A stretch of 64,000 nt of DNA, taken from contig JACQAZ010000041.1 in assembly GCA_016194705.1 (NCBI GenBank), forward strand, positions 145,723 to 209,722, in the 5' to 3' direction. Below, in pieces: positions 27,200 to 36,959 of this stretch. Under the pieces are notes generated by a model that was not told where the DNA came from, searched no databases, and saw nothing but the letters and a program-made list of their open reading frames with translations. Both the position numbers and the translations under genes were made by a program. The DNA comes from Elusimicrobiota bacterium (lineage in GTDB: Bacteria > Elusimicrobiota > Elusimicrobia > UBA1565 > UBA9628). Each line of letters begins with the position of its first letter. Positions within the stretch are counted from its first letter, which is position 1.

Positions 27200-28894
27200 A
27201 TGAGTTGCTGGCTCGGGGTCGCGCCCGGGCCTCGAGGCGGACCCTCCAGAGCCCCCCGGACCTTGGCCGAGCGCGGGGAGGCGGCGCTTTTGCGCGGAGA
27301 CCACGCCGCCGCGCAGGCCGACCTCGACGCGGCGCTAGCAAAGGACCCCAAGGACGCCTGGTCCTACGCCGCGCGCGCGGCGCTCTTGTTCCAGGGGGGG
27401 CGCTACGAGGAAGCCCGCCGCGACGCGGAGTCATTCTCGCGCCTCAAGCCGGCCTCGCCGGCGGGCCCGGCGATGAGGGCCCTGCTCTGCGCGCGCGAGG
27501 GCGACCGCGCCAAGACCCAGCGCTGGCTCGACGAGGCCGTTGCCCGAGGCGGCGCGGGCTGGGCGCGGGCCCTGCGCGGGACCATGCTCGCGCGTTGGGG
27601 CCAGCTCGACGAAGCGCGCGCCGATCTCGACGCCGCCGCGGCGGCCGAGCCGGGGCCTTGGGTGCTCGCCGAGCGGGCCGACGTGCTCAATCGCCTCGGA
27701 TTTTTCTGGCTCGCGCTCAAGGACCTGGACCGGATGAGGGCGCTGCTGCCGGGCGATCCCGAGGCCGACGTCCGCGCGGCGAGCATCCATCTCGACCAGG
27801 CCCAGTACAAAGACGCCGCCGCTCGGCTCTCTCGAGCCATCGGCCGGCGGCCGAAAGACCCCGACCTCTACCGCCGGCGGTCGCTCGTGGCTTTCGTGCA
27901 GGGCCGGCCCGCGGACTGCCTGCGCGACATCCAAAAGGCCTGCGCGCTCGCTCCGGCCGACCCCAAGCTCCGGCAGGAGCTCATCCGCGGTCTTATCGTC
28001 TGCGGACGGGACGGCGCCGCGCAGGAAGCCATCGACTCCTCCTCCTTGTCGGAGGCGGAGCGGGAGTTCTCGCTGGGCTACCTGCGCTGCCGGCAGGGGC
28101 GCTTCGCCGAGAGCCGGTGCCATTTCGCGGGCGCGGCCTCGCGCCCGGCGGAACTCGTGGCCAAGGCCTCCTTTTACGCCTTGGTCGCCCGCAGCCTGGA
28201 GGCCGCGCCCCGGCCCGCGCGTCCCAAGGGACAGGAGCTTCTGATCATCGGCCTGGGCTATCGCCAGCCCTTTCAGGTGACCCGCGAGGCCCTGGCGCAG
28301 CTCGTCGGCTGCGAGCTGATCTACAGCAACCTCTCCGACACCGCCGTGGCCGATTTCTTGGGCCTGTTTCCCATCCCGATGCGGGCGATCGTTTTCCGCC
28401 GGGCCGACCAGGACGCGATCAAGTGCGCGCGCGACGTCATGCCCGGCTTCGACAGGGTCCGGTGCGTGGCGGTCGTCACGCGCGGGCATCCTCTCTACTA
28501 CGGGAGGCTGGCCTACAGGCTCGCCAACATGTGCCGCCGCCGCGGCATCGCGGTCCGCGTGCCGCCCTCGGTCTCGATCGCCGACGCGATCCCGAGCCTT
28601 GCGGGCGCCGAGCGCGGCCCGGCCGGGGGCCTGCAGGTGCGAAATTCCGACGACCTCGAAGGCGTCGACCGCCGGCTGCCTTTGGTGCTATATAATTTCG
28701 CGGCGCGCGGGCAGTGGCGCGTCGAACTCTGCCGGCGGCTGGCGGGCTCCTACCCGGCGGCGCATCCGGTCACCGTCTTGGCGGGATCGGGCGACCGGGA
28801 GTTCGCGCCCAACACCGTGCCTCTAGCCAAGCTCGCGCCGGTGCTCTCGAAGGCCGACGAAGCGGTCACGATCCTGGTGCCCGCGGCGCGATGA
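27200..28894 (+). CDS. TPR protein with C-terminal TP_methylase-like SAM-binding domain
   Basis: TPR array, then LLIIGLGYRQPFQVTREALAQLVGCELIYSN ... VTRGHPLYYGR. Confidence 0.75.
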   Translation: MSCWLGVAPGPRGGPSRAPRTLAERGEAALLRGDHAAAQADLDAALAKDPKDAWSYAARAALLFQGGRYEEARRDAESFSRLKPASPAGPAMRALLCAREGDRAKTQRWLDEAVARGGAGWARALRGTMLARWGQLDEARADLDAAAAAEPGPWVLAERADVLNRLGFFWLALKDLDRMRALLPGDPEADVRAASIHLDQAQYKDAAARLSRAIGRRPKDPDLYRRRSLVAFVQGRPADCLRDIQKACALAPADPKLRQELIRGLIVCGRDGAAQEAIDSSSLSEAEREFSLGYLRCRQGRFAESRCHFAGAASRPAELVAKASFYALVARSLEAAPRPARPKGQELLIIGLGYRQPFQVTREALAQLVGCELIYSNLSDTAVADFLGLFPIPMRAIVFRRADQDAIKCARDVMPGFDRVRCVAVVTRGHPLYYGRLAYRLANMCRRRGIAVRVPPSVSIADAIPSLAGAERGPAGGLQVRNSDDLEGVDRRLPLVLYNFAARGQWRVELCRRLAGSYPAAHPVTVLAGSGDREFAPNTVPLAKLAPVLSKADEAVTILVPAAR

Positions 28895-31800
28895 GCAAAG
28901 CCGCGCTCGTCCTGGCCGTCTTGGCCGCGGCCGCGCCGCCGGCCGGCGCGGGGCGGGCCGTGAGGGTCGGCCTCGACCCCGGGCTGGAATTGCTGGGAGT
29001 CGTCGAGTCCCTCGCGGGCCAAGAGCCCGAGCCCCAGGGCTTCGCGGGTCGCGACTCGCCGTCCGCGCAGGCCGCGCGGCGGGCCTTCTCCGCCTTCTCC
29101 GGCCATGCCGCGGTCCGCGCGACCGCCTCTCTCGACGCCAAGGCCTTCAGCTACATGAAGCGGGCGGACTTGGTGGCCCAGCTCGGGGCGCCGCCGGAAC
29201 TGGCGCCGCGCCGGTCGGTCCCGAGCATGTTCGCGACGATGGCCGGCGGTTCGCCGAGGCTCGGTGGTTGGCTCGCCTCGCTGCGCGACTTCGCGAGCCG
29301 GGCTCCCTTCGAGGGGTTCTTCGAAGCGGAGTGCAAGGAGCTCTCCCCGGCGCTCGCGGCCGCGGTCGCGAGAAAGGACTACATCGGAAAGATCGAGCGC
29401 TACACCGGGATGCCGTTCGTCGGCGAATATTCCATCGTCTTGTCGCCGTTCCTCAAAAAGGGCAGCCAGGTCAACAGCGTGGTCGCCTTGCCTCAAGGCG
29501 GCATCGCGATCAAGACCATCGAGACCCTCGACACGGGCTCCTTCGGCGGCGCGCAGGACTGGGCCGACTACATGGACGCCTCGGCGTGGCACGAGCTCTC
29601 CCACGGCATCCTCGACGGCCTCAGCGACGCAAGCGCGGGCGAGATCGATCGCAGGGCGGGTCTCTACAAGAAGCTGCCTTGGCCCTGCTACGACGACTGG
29701 AAACAATGCGTCAAGGAGCACGCGGTCCGCGCGGTCATGATCCGCCTCGTCGCGGCCGAGCGCGGCGAGCGGGCGGCGGAGAGGGAGAGATTGGATCAGG
29801 GCGAGGCGAAGTATCCTTATCTCAAGGGCATGCTCGAGCGCCTGCGAGACTATGAGGGGTCCCGGAAGAAGTATCCCACCTTGGCCGAATTTTTTCCGCG
29901 CCTGCTGGAGGCCATCCCCGAGCCCAAGCCGGAGGAGGGCGATCCAATCGGGGGGGTCTCCTTCGAGGTCGACCCGCGCATCGAGCTGCTCTCGGCGGTC
30001 TGGCTGCTGGGCGGCGCGGACGCGGCCGCGCCCGTGCCCGACGGCGCTAAGGACTACGCGGCCGACATCAGGAAGAGCTTCGCCCCGCTGGCCCATCACG
30101 CGGCCGTCGAGCGCATGGCGCGAATGGTCAAGGGCGGCTCGCCGGAGATGTTCGCGCAGATCCTGCTGACGCTTTCTGATCCCCCGGCTCTCTCCCCGCT
30201 GAAGAGGACCTACAAGGACGGACTCGCCTCCCCCGACTCCCCGCAGGCCCAGGCCTTTCTCGATGAGCTTCGCGACTTCGCCGCCCGCTCGCGCTTCCCG
30301 GAATTCTACGCGGCGCATCGAGGGGAATATTCCCGCCTCATCGGGCTGGCCGAGAGCGAAGCCGCCGCGAGCTTGTTGAAGCCGGAAGCCGCCGAGTCCT
30401 ATCTGCGCGCGCGCTTCAAGCACCGCTGCCGCTTCATCCTGGCGCCCATCCTGCCGGAAAGCTACGGAGCCAATCTCGCGGTCCCGGGAAGCCCGCCCGA
30501 GGAGCTCCGTCTGCGCTCCGAGTCTCCGGGCAAATCGGGGCCGTATTTCAGCTTCGACGGCTTCGCCAGCGACGTGACCCACGAGTTGATTCATACCGTG
30601 ACCGACCCGCTGGTGTTGGCCGCCAGGGGAGAGCTCTCCGCCTACGCGAGCCTGGGCGTGCCGGGCTGCGCCGACTCCTGGACCGGCTGCGTGATGGAGC
30701 ACGTCGATCTCGCTCTCACGCTGCGCATGCTCGAGCGCGTCAAGGGGCGCCGGGTCTACGATAGCATGCGAAGGGACTACGCGGCGCGCGGCTTCCCTTA
30801 TCTCGACGCGCTCTGCGAGCGGCTCGAGGAGTTCGAACGGGAACCCGCCCGCTATCCCGATTTCGCGGCGTTTTTCCCCCGCCTGATGCGGGTCTTCCCC
30901 GAGCGGCTCGAGGCGAAGCTGCGCCAGAGGCCCCCGGCCGTCCGCGAAGAAGCGGCGGGGCCGCGCGTCGCCTTCAAGGTCGACTATCGCGTCGAGCTTT
31001 TCTCGGTGCTCCGCCTCATCGGCCGGTCTGCGGCCGCTGCGAGCGGGCCGCTCCCGTACGAGCAAAGCGCCAGGCGCGGCTTCATCGCGTTCTCGAAGGA
31101 GCGGGCCGTCGCGCGGACCGACGCGCTGTTCCGGAAGGATCCCCAGGGGAATCTTCCGCTCAAGCTCATGTTCTTCTTGTCGGAGACCCCGCAGCTGTCC
31201 GTCGCCTCGGCTGTGCCCGAGGAGCTCGTCGGGACGGCCGGCGGCGCGACCGAGGTCGACGCCTTCTTTCGCGAGCTCCGGGACTTCAGCGAGAAGTCCG
31301 GCTTTCCGGCTTTCTTCAAGGCCCATGCGCGGGATTATCGGGACTTCGCCGCGATCGCCGAGGGCGAGGCGGCCCGGGGGCTCAGCCTGCGCTCGGCTTC
31401 CGAGTATTTGGGCCAGCCGCTCGACGCTGAGTATGAGTTCCCGCTGGCTCCCCTGCTCTCTGCCGGCGAGGCGACCAATTTCACGGTCCGCTCGGGCGGG
31501 CCTGCGCGCGAGATCCGCGTGCGCGCGGGCGTCGATTCGGACGAGCGAGGCCTGAGGTTCCTCTTCGACGCATTCGGCAACTCGGTCGCCCACGAGCTCA
31601 TCCATACGGTCACCAACCCCCTGGCTTCGGCCGGGGAAGTGCCGCGAGGCCCGGTCCCCGCCGGCTGCAACGACCAGGCGGGAAGCTCATGGCTCGACTG
31701 CATTCAAGAGCACCTGGTGTATGCCGTGACTCTCAGGCTGCTGGCGCGGGATTTCGGGGAGGCCCCCTACCTCCAGAATCTGAGCGCGTACGAAAGCCGG

Positions 31801-32355
31801 GGGTTCCCCTACCTCGAGGCTCTTTGCGAGCGGCTCAAGGAGTATGAGGCGCAGAGGAGCCGGTATCCGACTTTGCGCGCGTTTTATCCTCGTTTGGCGG
31901 CCGTTTTCCGAGAGAAGCGCGCGCCGGCGGAGCCCGCGCGGGCCTTGCCTCCCGCCCCGGCGGATGACGACCTCAGGCGGGCCAAGGACCGCGGCGTCGC
32001 CGAGTTCCTCGCGGGGCGTCCCGCCGCCGCCGCCGCCGCCTTCGAGGAGGCGCTCAAGATCTCTCCCGACGACTCCGAGGCCTTGCTGGATATGGGAGTC
32101 GCCTCGGAGAAGCAGGGCGACGCCGCGCGCGCGATGCGTTATTATGACCACGCGGTGGCGTCGGGGGTCTCCAAGGGAGGGGGGGACTGGCAGACCGCAG
32201 CCGCCGCCTTGTCGTCGCGAGCCTCGCTTTTGACGGCGCAGCGCCGGTTTCAGGAGGCGCGCAGGGACCTGCGCAGAGCCGTCGAACTCGCGCCCGAAAA
32301 CTGGAGCGGGAGGAGCGACCTGACCAAGAGGCTCGCGGACCTCGACACCCGCTAG
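28891..32355 (+). CDS. secreted protein with three tandem DUF4932-like HExxH modules plus C-terminal TPR
   Basis: three modules with HELSHG, HELIHT and HELIHT; repeated (D)PGLELLGVV / DPRIELLSAV / DYRVELFSVL headers; ATGA overlap with 27200-28894. Confidence 0.65.
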   Translation: MSKAALVLAVLAAAAPPAGAGRAVRVGLDPGLELLGVVESLAGQEPEPQGFAGRDSPSAQAARRAFSAFSGHAAVRATASLDAKAFSYMKRADLVAQLGAPPELAPRRSVPSMFATMAGGSPRLGGWLASLRDFASRAPFEGFFEAECKELSPALAAAVARKDYIGKIERYTGMPFVGEYSIVLSPFLKKGSQVNSVVALPQGGIAIKTIETLDTGSFGGAQDWADYMDASAWHELSHGILDGLSDASAGEIDRRAGLYKKLPWPCYDDWKQCVKEHAVRAVMIRLVAAERGERAAERERLDQGEAKYPYLKGMLERLRDYEGSRKKYPTLAEFFPRLLEAIPEPKPEEGDPIGGVSFEVDPRIELLSAVWLLGGADAAAPVPDGAKDYAADIRKSFAPLAHHAAVERMARMVKGGSPEMFAQILLTLSDPPALSPLKRTYKDGLASPDSPQAQAFLDELRDFAARSRFPEFYAAHRGEYSRLIGLAESEAAASLLKPEAAESYLRARFKHRCRFILAPILPESYGANLAVPGSPPEELRLRSESPGKSGPYFSFDGFASDVTHELIHTVTDPLVLAARGELSAYASLGVPGCADSWTGCVMEHVDLALTLRMLERVKGRRVYDSMRRDYAARGFPYLDALCERLEEFEREPARYPDFAAFFPRLMRVFPERLEAKLRQRPPAVREEAAGPRVAFKVDYRVELFSVLRLIGRSAAAASGPLPYEQSARRGFIAFSKERAVARTDALFRKDPQGNLPLKLMFFLSETPQLSVASAVPEELVGTAGGATEVDAFFRELRDFSEKSGFPAFFKAHARDYRDFAAIAEGEAARGLSLRSASEYLGQPLDAEYEFPLAPLLSAGEATNFTVRSGGPAREIRVRAGVDSDERGLRFLFDAFGNSVAHELIHTVTNPLASAGEVPRGPVPAGCNDQAGSSWLDCIQEHLVYAVTLRLLARDFGEAPYLQNLSAYESRGFPYLEALCERLKEYEAQRSRYPTLRAFYPRLAAVFREKRAPAEPARALPPAPADDDLRRAKDRGVAEFLAGRPAAAAAAFEEALKISPDDSEALLDMGVASEKQGDAARAMRYYDHAVASGVSKGGGDWQTAAAALSSRASLLTAQRRFQEARRDLRRAVELAPENWSGRSDLTKRLADLDTR

Positions 32356-32853
32356 CTACTGGTTCGCGCGCGAGAGAGCGTCGTTGAATTTGGTCCGAAG
32401 GTCTTCGAGCCGCTCCCTGCGCTCCTCGAACCCGGAGATGCTCTTGGGCTCGACGCCGCGCAAGGCGTTGGAGGCCCTCACGAAGGCGTCGTCGCGGCCC
32501 TGCTGCCGGCAGAGCTCCTGCTGCGTGATCACCCGATGGGCCTTCATGGCGATCAGGCTCGCGTAGGACTCCGGGATGGAGCCGTAGCGCGCCTGGATGT
32601 CCTTCTTCTTGTTCGCCACGTCGCGCCGCAGGACCGCGATCGCGTCGAAGCACTTCTTGAGCCCCGCGATGCTCTGCGCCGCGTCATCGATCGCCTGGTC
32701 GGCGAGCGCGAAAGGCCCCGAGTATTGAGCGGATTTCTTGGCCGCCGCGGAGCCCTTCGGCTGGTTGGACCCTCTCGACTCGGGGGCGGCGTTCTGCGCG
32801 CTCACGGGAGCCCAAGCCAGCAGCGCCAGCGAGAACAAAGCCGTGTATCTCAT
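32356..32853 (-). CDS. small secreted hypothetical protein
   Basis: MRYTALFSLALLAWAPVSAQ; TATAAT 7 nt upstream of the ATG. Confidence 0.65.
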   Translation of the reverse strand: MRYTALFSLALLAWAPVSAQNAAPESRGSNQPKGSAAAKKSAQYSGPFALADQAIDDAAQSIAGLKKCFDAIAVLRRDVANKKKDIQARYGSIPESYASLIAMKAHRVITQQELCRQQGRDDAFVRASNALRGVEPKSISGFEERRERLEDLRTKFNDALSRANQ

Positions 32854-32938
32854 CGGAAATATTATAACAGATGGTCCGGACGGCCGCAAGGCGGCCCGGT
32901 TTCTTGACTTTCCGGCCCTAATTTTTGGATAGTAAGCC

Positions 32939-34270
32939 GTGCCTCCCGTCCGAAGAGAAAGATTCGAATTCGGCCTCGATCCAAGGCTCGAGCTGGCCTC
33001 GGTCGTCGAGCTGCTGTCCGCGGACCCGAAGGCGGGGGTGCCGCGGTACGCGACGGATTTCAGGCGCCTTCCGATTAAGTACGTGACCGAGGCCGAGCGC
33101 TGGTTCGCGAAGTTCCGCGGCCATCCCGCCGTGCGCCTGCACGCCCAGCCCAGGATCAAGGGGTTCGATTTCGGCCAGCGCGGCCAGGGCCTTCTGCGGC
33201 TCTCCCCGCTGCCCGAGTTCAAGCCGGCCACCGAGCTCTCGATCGACTTCCTGACCCAATGGACGGGCGACCGCGCGACCTTGGACCGCTGGGTCGACAC
33301 CCTGCGCGACTTCGCCCGCGAGTCGAGGTTTCTGGAGTTCTTCGAGAAAAAAAGCCGGCTCCTCGATCCCGAGGTGACGCGCTTCAAGAAGACCATCGAG
33401 AGCGCCGACTACATCGGCAAGCTCGAGCGCTACACGGGGCTGCCTTTCGAAGGGCGCTACATCTTTTATCTGACCCCGTTCATCGGCAGCCACGCGGGCG
33501 CCAACGTCGTCTCGCGCCTTGAGAACGGCGCGGCCCACATCGAGTCCGTCATCGGGCCGAGCGACGACGTCGCGCGCGCGACCGGGACCTACTACCACGA
33601 GGAGCTGCCGCCGCGGATCTTTCACGAGGCGGCCCACGGCGTCCTCGACGTGGTGACCGAGCTCTACGGCGAAGACATCGAGGCCAAGCGTCCCGTGCAG
33701 AAAGAGGTGACCAAGGAGTACCGCAATTGGATGCACCACGTCCGCGAGCACATGGTGCGCACAGTCATGATCCGCCTCGTCGAGCTCGAGCTCGGCGAGG
33801 CGCGCGCCGAGCACGTCCTGCATCACGAGGAAGACATGGGGCTGCGGTTCCTGCGCCCGATGCTCAAGCGCCTGCGCGATTACGAGAAGGCCAGAGCCCG
33901 CTACCGCACTTTGGCCGATTTCTACCCCCGCCTCATCGACGTCCTGCCCAAGCCCGCCCCCGGAGAGGCCGCACCTGCCCGCAAGCCGGGCGAGGACGGC
34001 TATCCCGAGCAGGACTGGGCGACGGCGACCGCCAACCCGTTCTACACCCAGGGCGAGCGGACCCGGGCGCTGTGGTATCTTGACCTCATGCTCGCGCGCT
34101 CCAAGAACGCCGGCCTGCTTCTCAAGCGCGCCGCGATCAACTTCCTGCTCGGCAAGCGCGAGGCGGCCCTCAAGGACGCCGACGCCGTGCTCGCGGCGCG
34201 GCCGGGGGATTCGGGGGCGCTGCGCCTGCGCGGCATGGCCTCTGCTCCGGCCGCCGGCGGCAGGTCCTAG
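32939..34270 (+). CDS. DUF4932-like HExxH protein with C-terminal TPR-like segment, leaderless GTG start
   Basis: FGLDPRLELASVVELLS ... IFHEAAHGVLDVVTELYG; TTGACT at 32904. Confidence 0.6.
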   Translation: MPPVRRERFEFGLDPRLELASVVELLSADPKAGVPRYATDFRRLPIKYVTEAERWFAKFRGHPAVRLHAQPRIKGFDFGQRGQGLLRLSPLPEFKPATELSIDFLTQWTGDRATLDRWVDTLRDFARESRFLEFFEKKSRLLDPEVTRFKKTIESADYIGKLERYTGLPFEGRYIFYLTPFIGSHAGANVVSRLENGAAHIESVIGPSDDVARATGTYYHEELPPRIFHEAAHGVLDVVTELYGEDIEAKRPVQKEVTKEYRNWMHHVREHMVRTVMIRLVELELGEARAEHVLHHEEDMGLRFLRPMLKRLRDYEKARARYRTLADFYPRLIDVLPKPAPGEAAPARKPGEDGYPEQDWATATANPFYTQGERTRALWYLDLMLARSKNAGLLLKRAAINFLLGKREAALKDADAVLAARPGDSGALRLRGMASAPAAGGRS

Positions 34271-34304
34271 GGCAGCCGGTCCCGGTTTGTCCTTTTTCAG
34301 TTCG

Positions 34305-34340
34305 TGTATCTATGAATCGATTAATCGATTCATAGATACA
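34305..34340. promoter_or_regulatory. 36-bp perfect palindrome, candidate operator
   Basis: TGTATCTATGAATCGATT|AATCGATTCATAGATACA, 18-bp arms, no loop. Confidence 0.8.
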
Positions 34341-34351
34341 GGGGTCGGCCG

Positions 34352-34741
34352 ATGTCTGCAAGGCCCCGATCACCCGCAGCCGGAGGAGCGATGCCAAAGC
34401 TGAGCGGCGTGCCGATCGCGCAGCGCCGGGCCCTCAACCGCCTGCAGGTCCGCGGCGCCGTTCCCGCGCCGTCGCTGCGCCTGGAACCCGGCCAATGGGT
34501 CCGCACGCTGCGCGTCTGCCTCCACATGACCCAGCGTCAGCTCGCCGCGCGCGCGGGCGTGTCGCAGGGCAATCTCGCGCTGATCGAGAAGGGCCGTCTC
34601 GAGCCGCAGCTCTCCACGCTCACGAAGCTCTTCGACGCCCTCTATTGCGACTTGACTGTGCTGCCCCTGCCGCGCAAGCGAGTGGCGGCCGTCATCGCGG
34701 AGAAGACGCTCGGGGTCCCGAGCCGGCGGATGTGGGACTGA
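34352..34741 (+). CDS. HTH (XRE) regulator resembling mobile mystery protein A
   Basis: LEPGQWVRTLRVCLHMTQRQLAARAGVSQGNLALIEKGRLEPQLSTLTKLFDAL; alternative ATG at 34391. Confidence 0.65.
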   Translation: MSARPRSPAAGGAMPKLSGVPIAQRRALNRLQVRGAVPAPSLRLEPGQWVRTLRVCLHMTQRQLAARAGVSQGNLALIEKGRLEPQLSTLTKLFDALYCDLTVLPLPRKRVAAVIAEKTLGVPSRRMWD

Positions 34742-34745
34742 ACCC

Positions 34746-36959
34746 CTAGGGCCGCGGGGCGGGCGCGGGGGCGGGGGCGGAGTCGGGGACGTCGTGGGCG
34801 TCCGGTTTCGAATCCTTGTCCGGCTGAAAATCGGCGGGCTTGTCCGAGCTCGAGTAATCGCGGCCTTGGAGGGGAGGGCCGGCTTTGAGCGTCTCTTCCA
34901 GGCGCTCGATGCGCCGCAGCTCGGCGGCGCCGGGCTTGAGCGCGCGCGCGCGGGCCAAAGACGCCAGGGCTCCCTCCTTGCGGCCGGTCTCGGTCTCGGC
35001 CTCCGCGCGATCGAGCCAGAGCTCGGCGTCGTCCGGATAGAGCGTGCGCAGCGAATCCGACATCTTGAGAAATTTCTCGGCCGCATGGAGCCTTCGATAC
35101 AGCTGGGCGATGTACCTCAGCTCGGGAGGCCTCGGGGACTGCGCCGCGGCCCGGTCCAGCGCGCTCAGGGCCGCGCCCCGGTCGCTTGCCGAGATCGCCT
35201 TCACGGCCTCGTCCGTCAGGAACTTGACGTCGGTCGCGGTCAGCTCCCGCGGCGCTCCCAGGCCCAGCCCCGAGGCCAGCGCGATGGCCGATTCGCGGAG
35301 CCGGTCCCGCTGGGCGTCGTTGAGAGAACGCGCGGCCGCCTCCTTGAGTTCCCGCAGGGCGAGGTCCTTGCGGCCCGAGAGCCCCTCGGCGGCGGCCAGG
35401 CTCACCCGGGGCCAGGGCGACGCGGGGTCCAAGCGCAGGGCCTGCGAGAAATCCTCGGCGGCCTCGCCGAACTTCCCCTCGAGCAGCCGCATCTCGCCGA
35501 CGTGCCAATAGAGCCGGGGCAGCAAGGTCTTGGGCGTCTCCATCTCCAGCCCGTAAAGGGAGTTCAGAAGAGGATTTTCGGTCTTCCCGATGAGGCCCGG
35601 GACGTCCAGGAGCCAATCGGGCCGGTCTTGGCGGATCGCCTCAAGATAGAAGACGGCCACGGGCGAGAGGTGTTCGAAATGCGGCCAGGACAAGGCCATG
35701 AGGACGTAGCCCAGCTTTTTGCGGTCGTCGTCCTCCGCGGTGGAGGGTGTCCCCGGGCTCGCGCAGGACTCGGCCAGGGCTTTGAGGCTCGCGTCGTCCC
35801 AGGGGAGCCTCCCCAATCGCGGGTCTTTCCTGAGCGTCGCGATGATCTCGGCCGACATGAGGCAGTTGAACCGGGACTTCCAATGCATCCGGTCGTTGAA
35901 GGTCTCCAGGCCGGGCAGGCGCGGGAAGGTCTTCTCCTGGAACATGCGGTCGGCCTCGACGAGCAGAGCTCCCTGTTCGGCCGCGGCCTTGCGTATGATG
36001 CCCTGGCAGGCCGGCCCGCAGATCGCGGCCCGGTCGGCGGCGGCGGCCTCCATGAAGTCCCGCCGGGCGTCCTCCCAAAGCCCGAGTTTCTCCTCGCTGC
36101 GCGCGATGAAGCCCAAGGTGAAGCTTTTGGCTTCGAGGCGCCCGGCCTTGTCTTTCTCCAGCGCCTCGAGGGACTTCTTCCAGGCCTTGAGCGCGGAGCG
36201 GTAGTCTCCACGGAGAAATTGAACGTAGCCGCCAACGAAGGCGGGGTCGTAGAAGGTCTGGTCCGACTCCAGAGGCTCGCGGTAGTCGCGCGGGGGCACG
36301 ACGACGGCGACGGGCACGCCCCGCAGCTTCGCATGCTCGAGGCTGGCCGCGAGGTTCTTGGAGAAGGTCTCGTCCCGGCGGCGGTAGCCCTCGGCGGTGC
36401 TGTCGCGGTCCGGCCATTGCGTGAGGGCGAGCTTCTTGGCCAGCGCCCGGTAGGAGCTCAAACTTGCGAGCGCCTCCTTGGTCTTCAAGAGCCAGACCGG
36501 CACCGGAGGGGAGGCCAAGCCCTCGTTGTGTCCGGCCAGCAGGACGATCAGATCGGGCGCGTACTCGAGGATCTCCCGCTCGACGAGGGCTTCGCGGTAG
36601 CTGTCGTAGCCCGCCATGCCGCAGTTGAGCACCTCGACCTTGAGCGACGGCAGGGCCGCCGAGAAGGACGGGCCGATGTTGCCTCCTCCCGGGTCGGTGC
36701 TCAGAAGAGAGGCGATGGAGCCGCCGATCACGAAGACGCGAAAGGAGTCCTTGGGCTTGGCCGCCAGGAAGGAGGAGGGCACCGAGCCGCGGCGGTCCGC
36801 GCGATAGGTCCCGGGATGGTCCTTGTCGGGGACGAAGAACGGCTCGAAGATCTCCTCGTAATAGTAGCGCTGGGCTCTGCTGTCCGCCTGTGCCGGCCGG
36901 GGAACAAATGCCGGCAGCGCCGCCAGGGCGAACAGGAAGGATGCCGGGAGACTCATCAT
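34746..36959 (-). CDS. SGNH-hydrolase-like domain plus TPR, secreted
   Basis: MMSLPASFLFALAALPAF; FRVFVIGGSIASLLS; PDLIVLLAGHNEG; C-terminal TPRs. Confidence 0.7.
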   Translation of the reverse strand: MMSLPASFLFALAALPAFVPRPAQADSRAQRYYYEEIFEPFFVPDKDHPGTYRADRRGSVPSSFLAAKPKDSFRVFVIGGSIASLLSTDPGGGNIGPSFSAALPSLKVEVLNCGMAGYDSYREALVEREILEYAPDLIVLLAGHNEGLASPPVPVWLLKTKEALASLSSYRALAKKLALTQWPDRDSTAEGYRRRDETFSKNLAASLEHAKLRGVPVAVVVPPRDYREPLESDQTFYDPAFVGGYVQFLRGDYRSALKAWKKSLEALEKDKAGRLEAKSFTLGFIARSEEKLGLWEDARRDFMEAAAADRAAICGPACQGIIRKAAAEQGALLVEADRMFQEKTFPRLPGLETFNDRMHWKSRFNCLMSAEIIATLRKDPRLGRLPWDDASLKALAESCASPGTPSTAEDDDRKKLGYVLMALSWPHFEHLSPVAVFYLEAIRQDRPDWLLDVPGLIGKTENPLLNSLYGLEMETPKTLLPRLYWHVGEMRLLEGKFGEAAEDFSQALRLDPASPWPRVSLAAAEGLSGRKDLALRELKEAAARSLNDAQRDRLRESAIALASGLGLGAPRELTATDVKFLTDEAVKAISASDRGAALSALDRAAAQSPRPPELRYIAQLYRRLHAAEKFLKMSDSLRTLYPDDAELWLDRAEAETETGRKEGALASLARARALKPGAAELRRIERLEETLKAGPPLQGRDYSSSDKPADFQPDKDSKPDAHDVPDSAPAPAPAPRP

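Noticed and set aside
28750-31605. 951-aa minus-strand ORF
   Set aside because: Shadow frame opposite the three-module HExxH gene; no recognisable motif.
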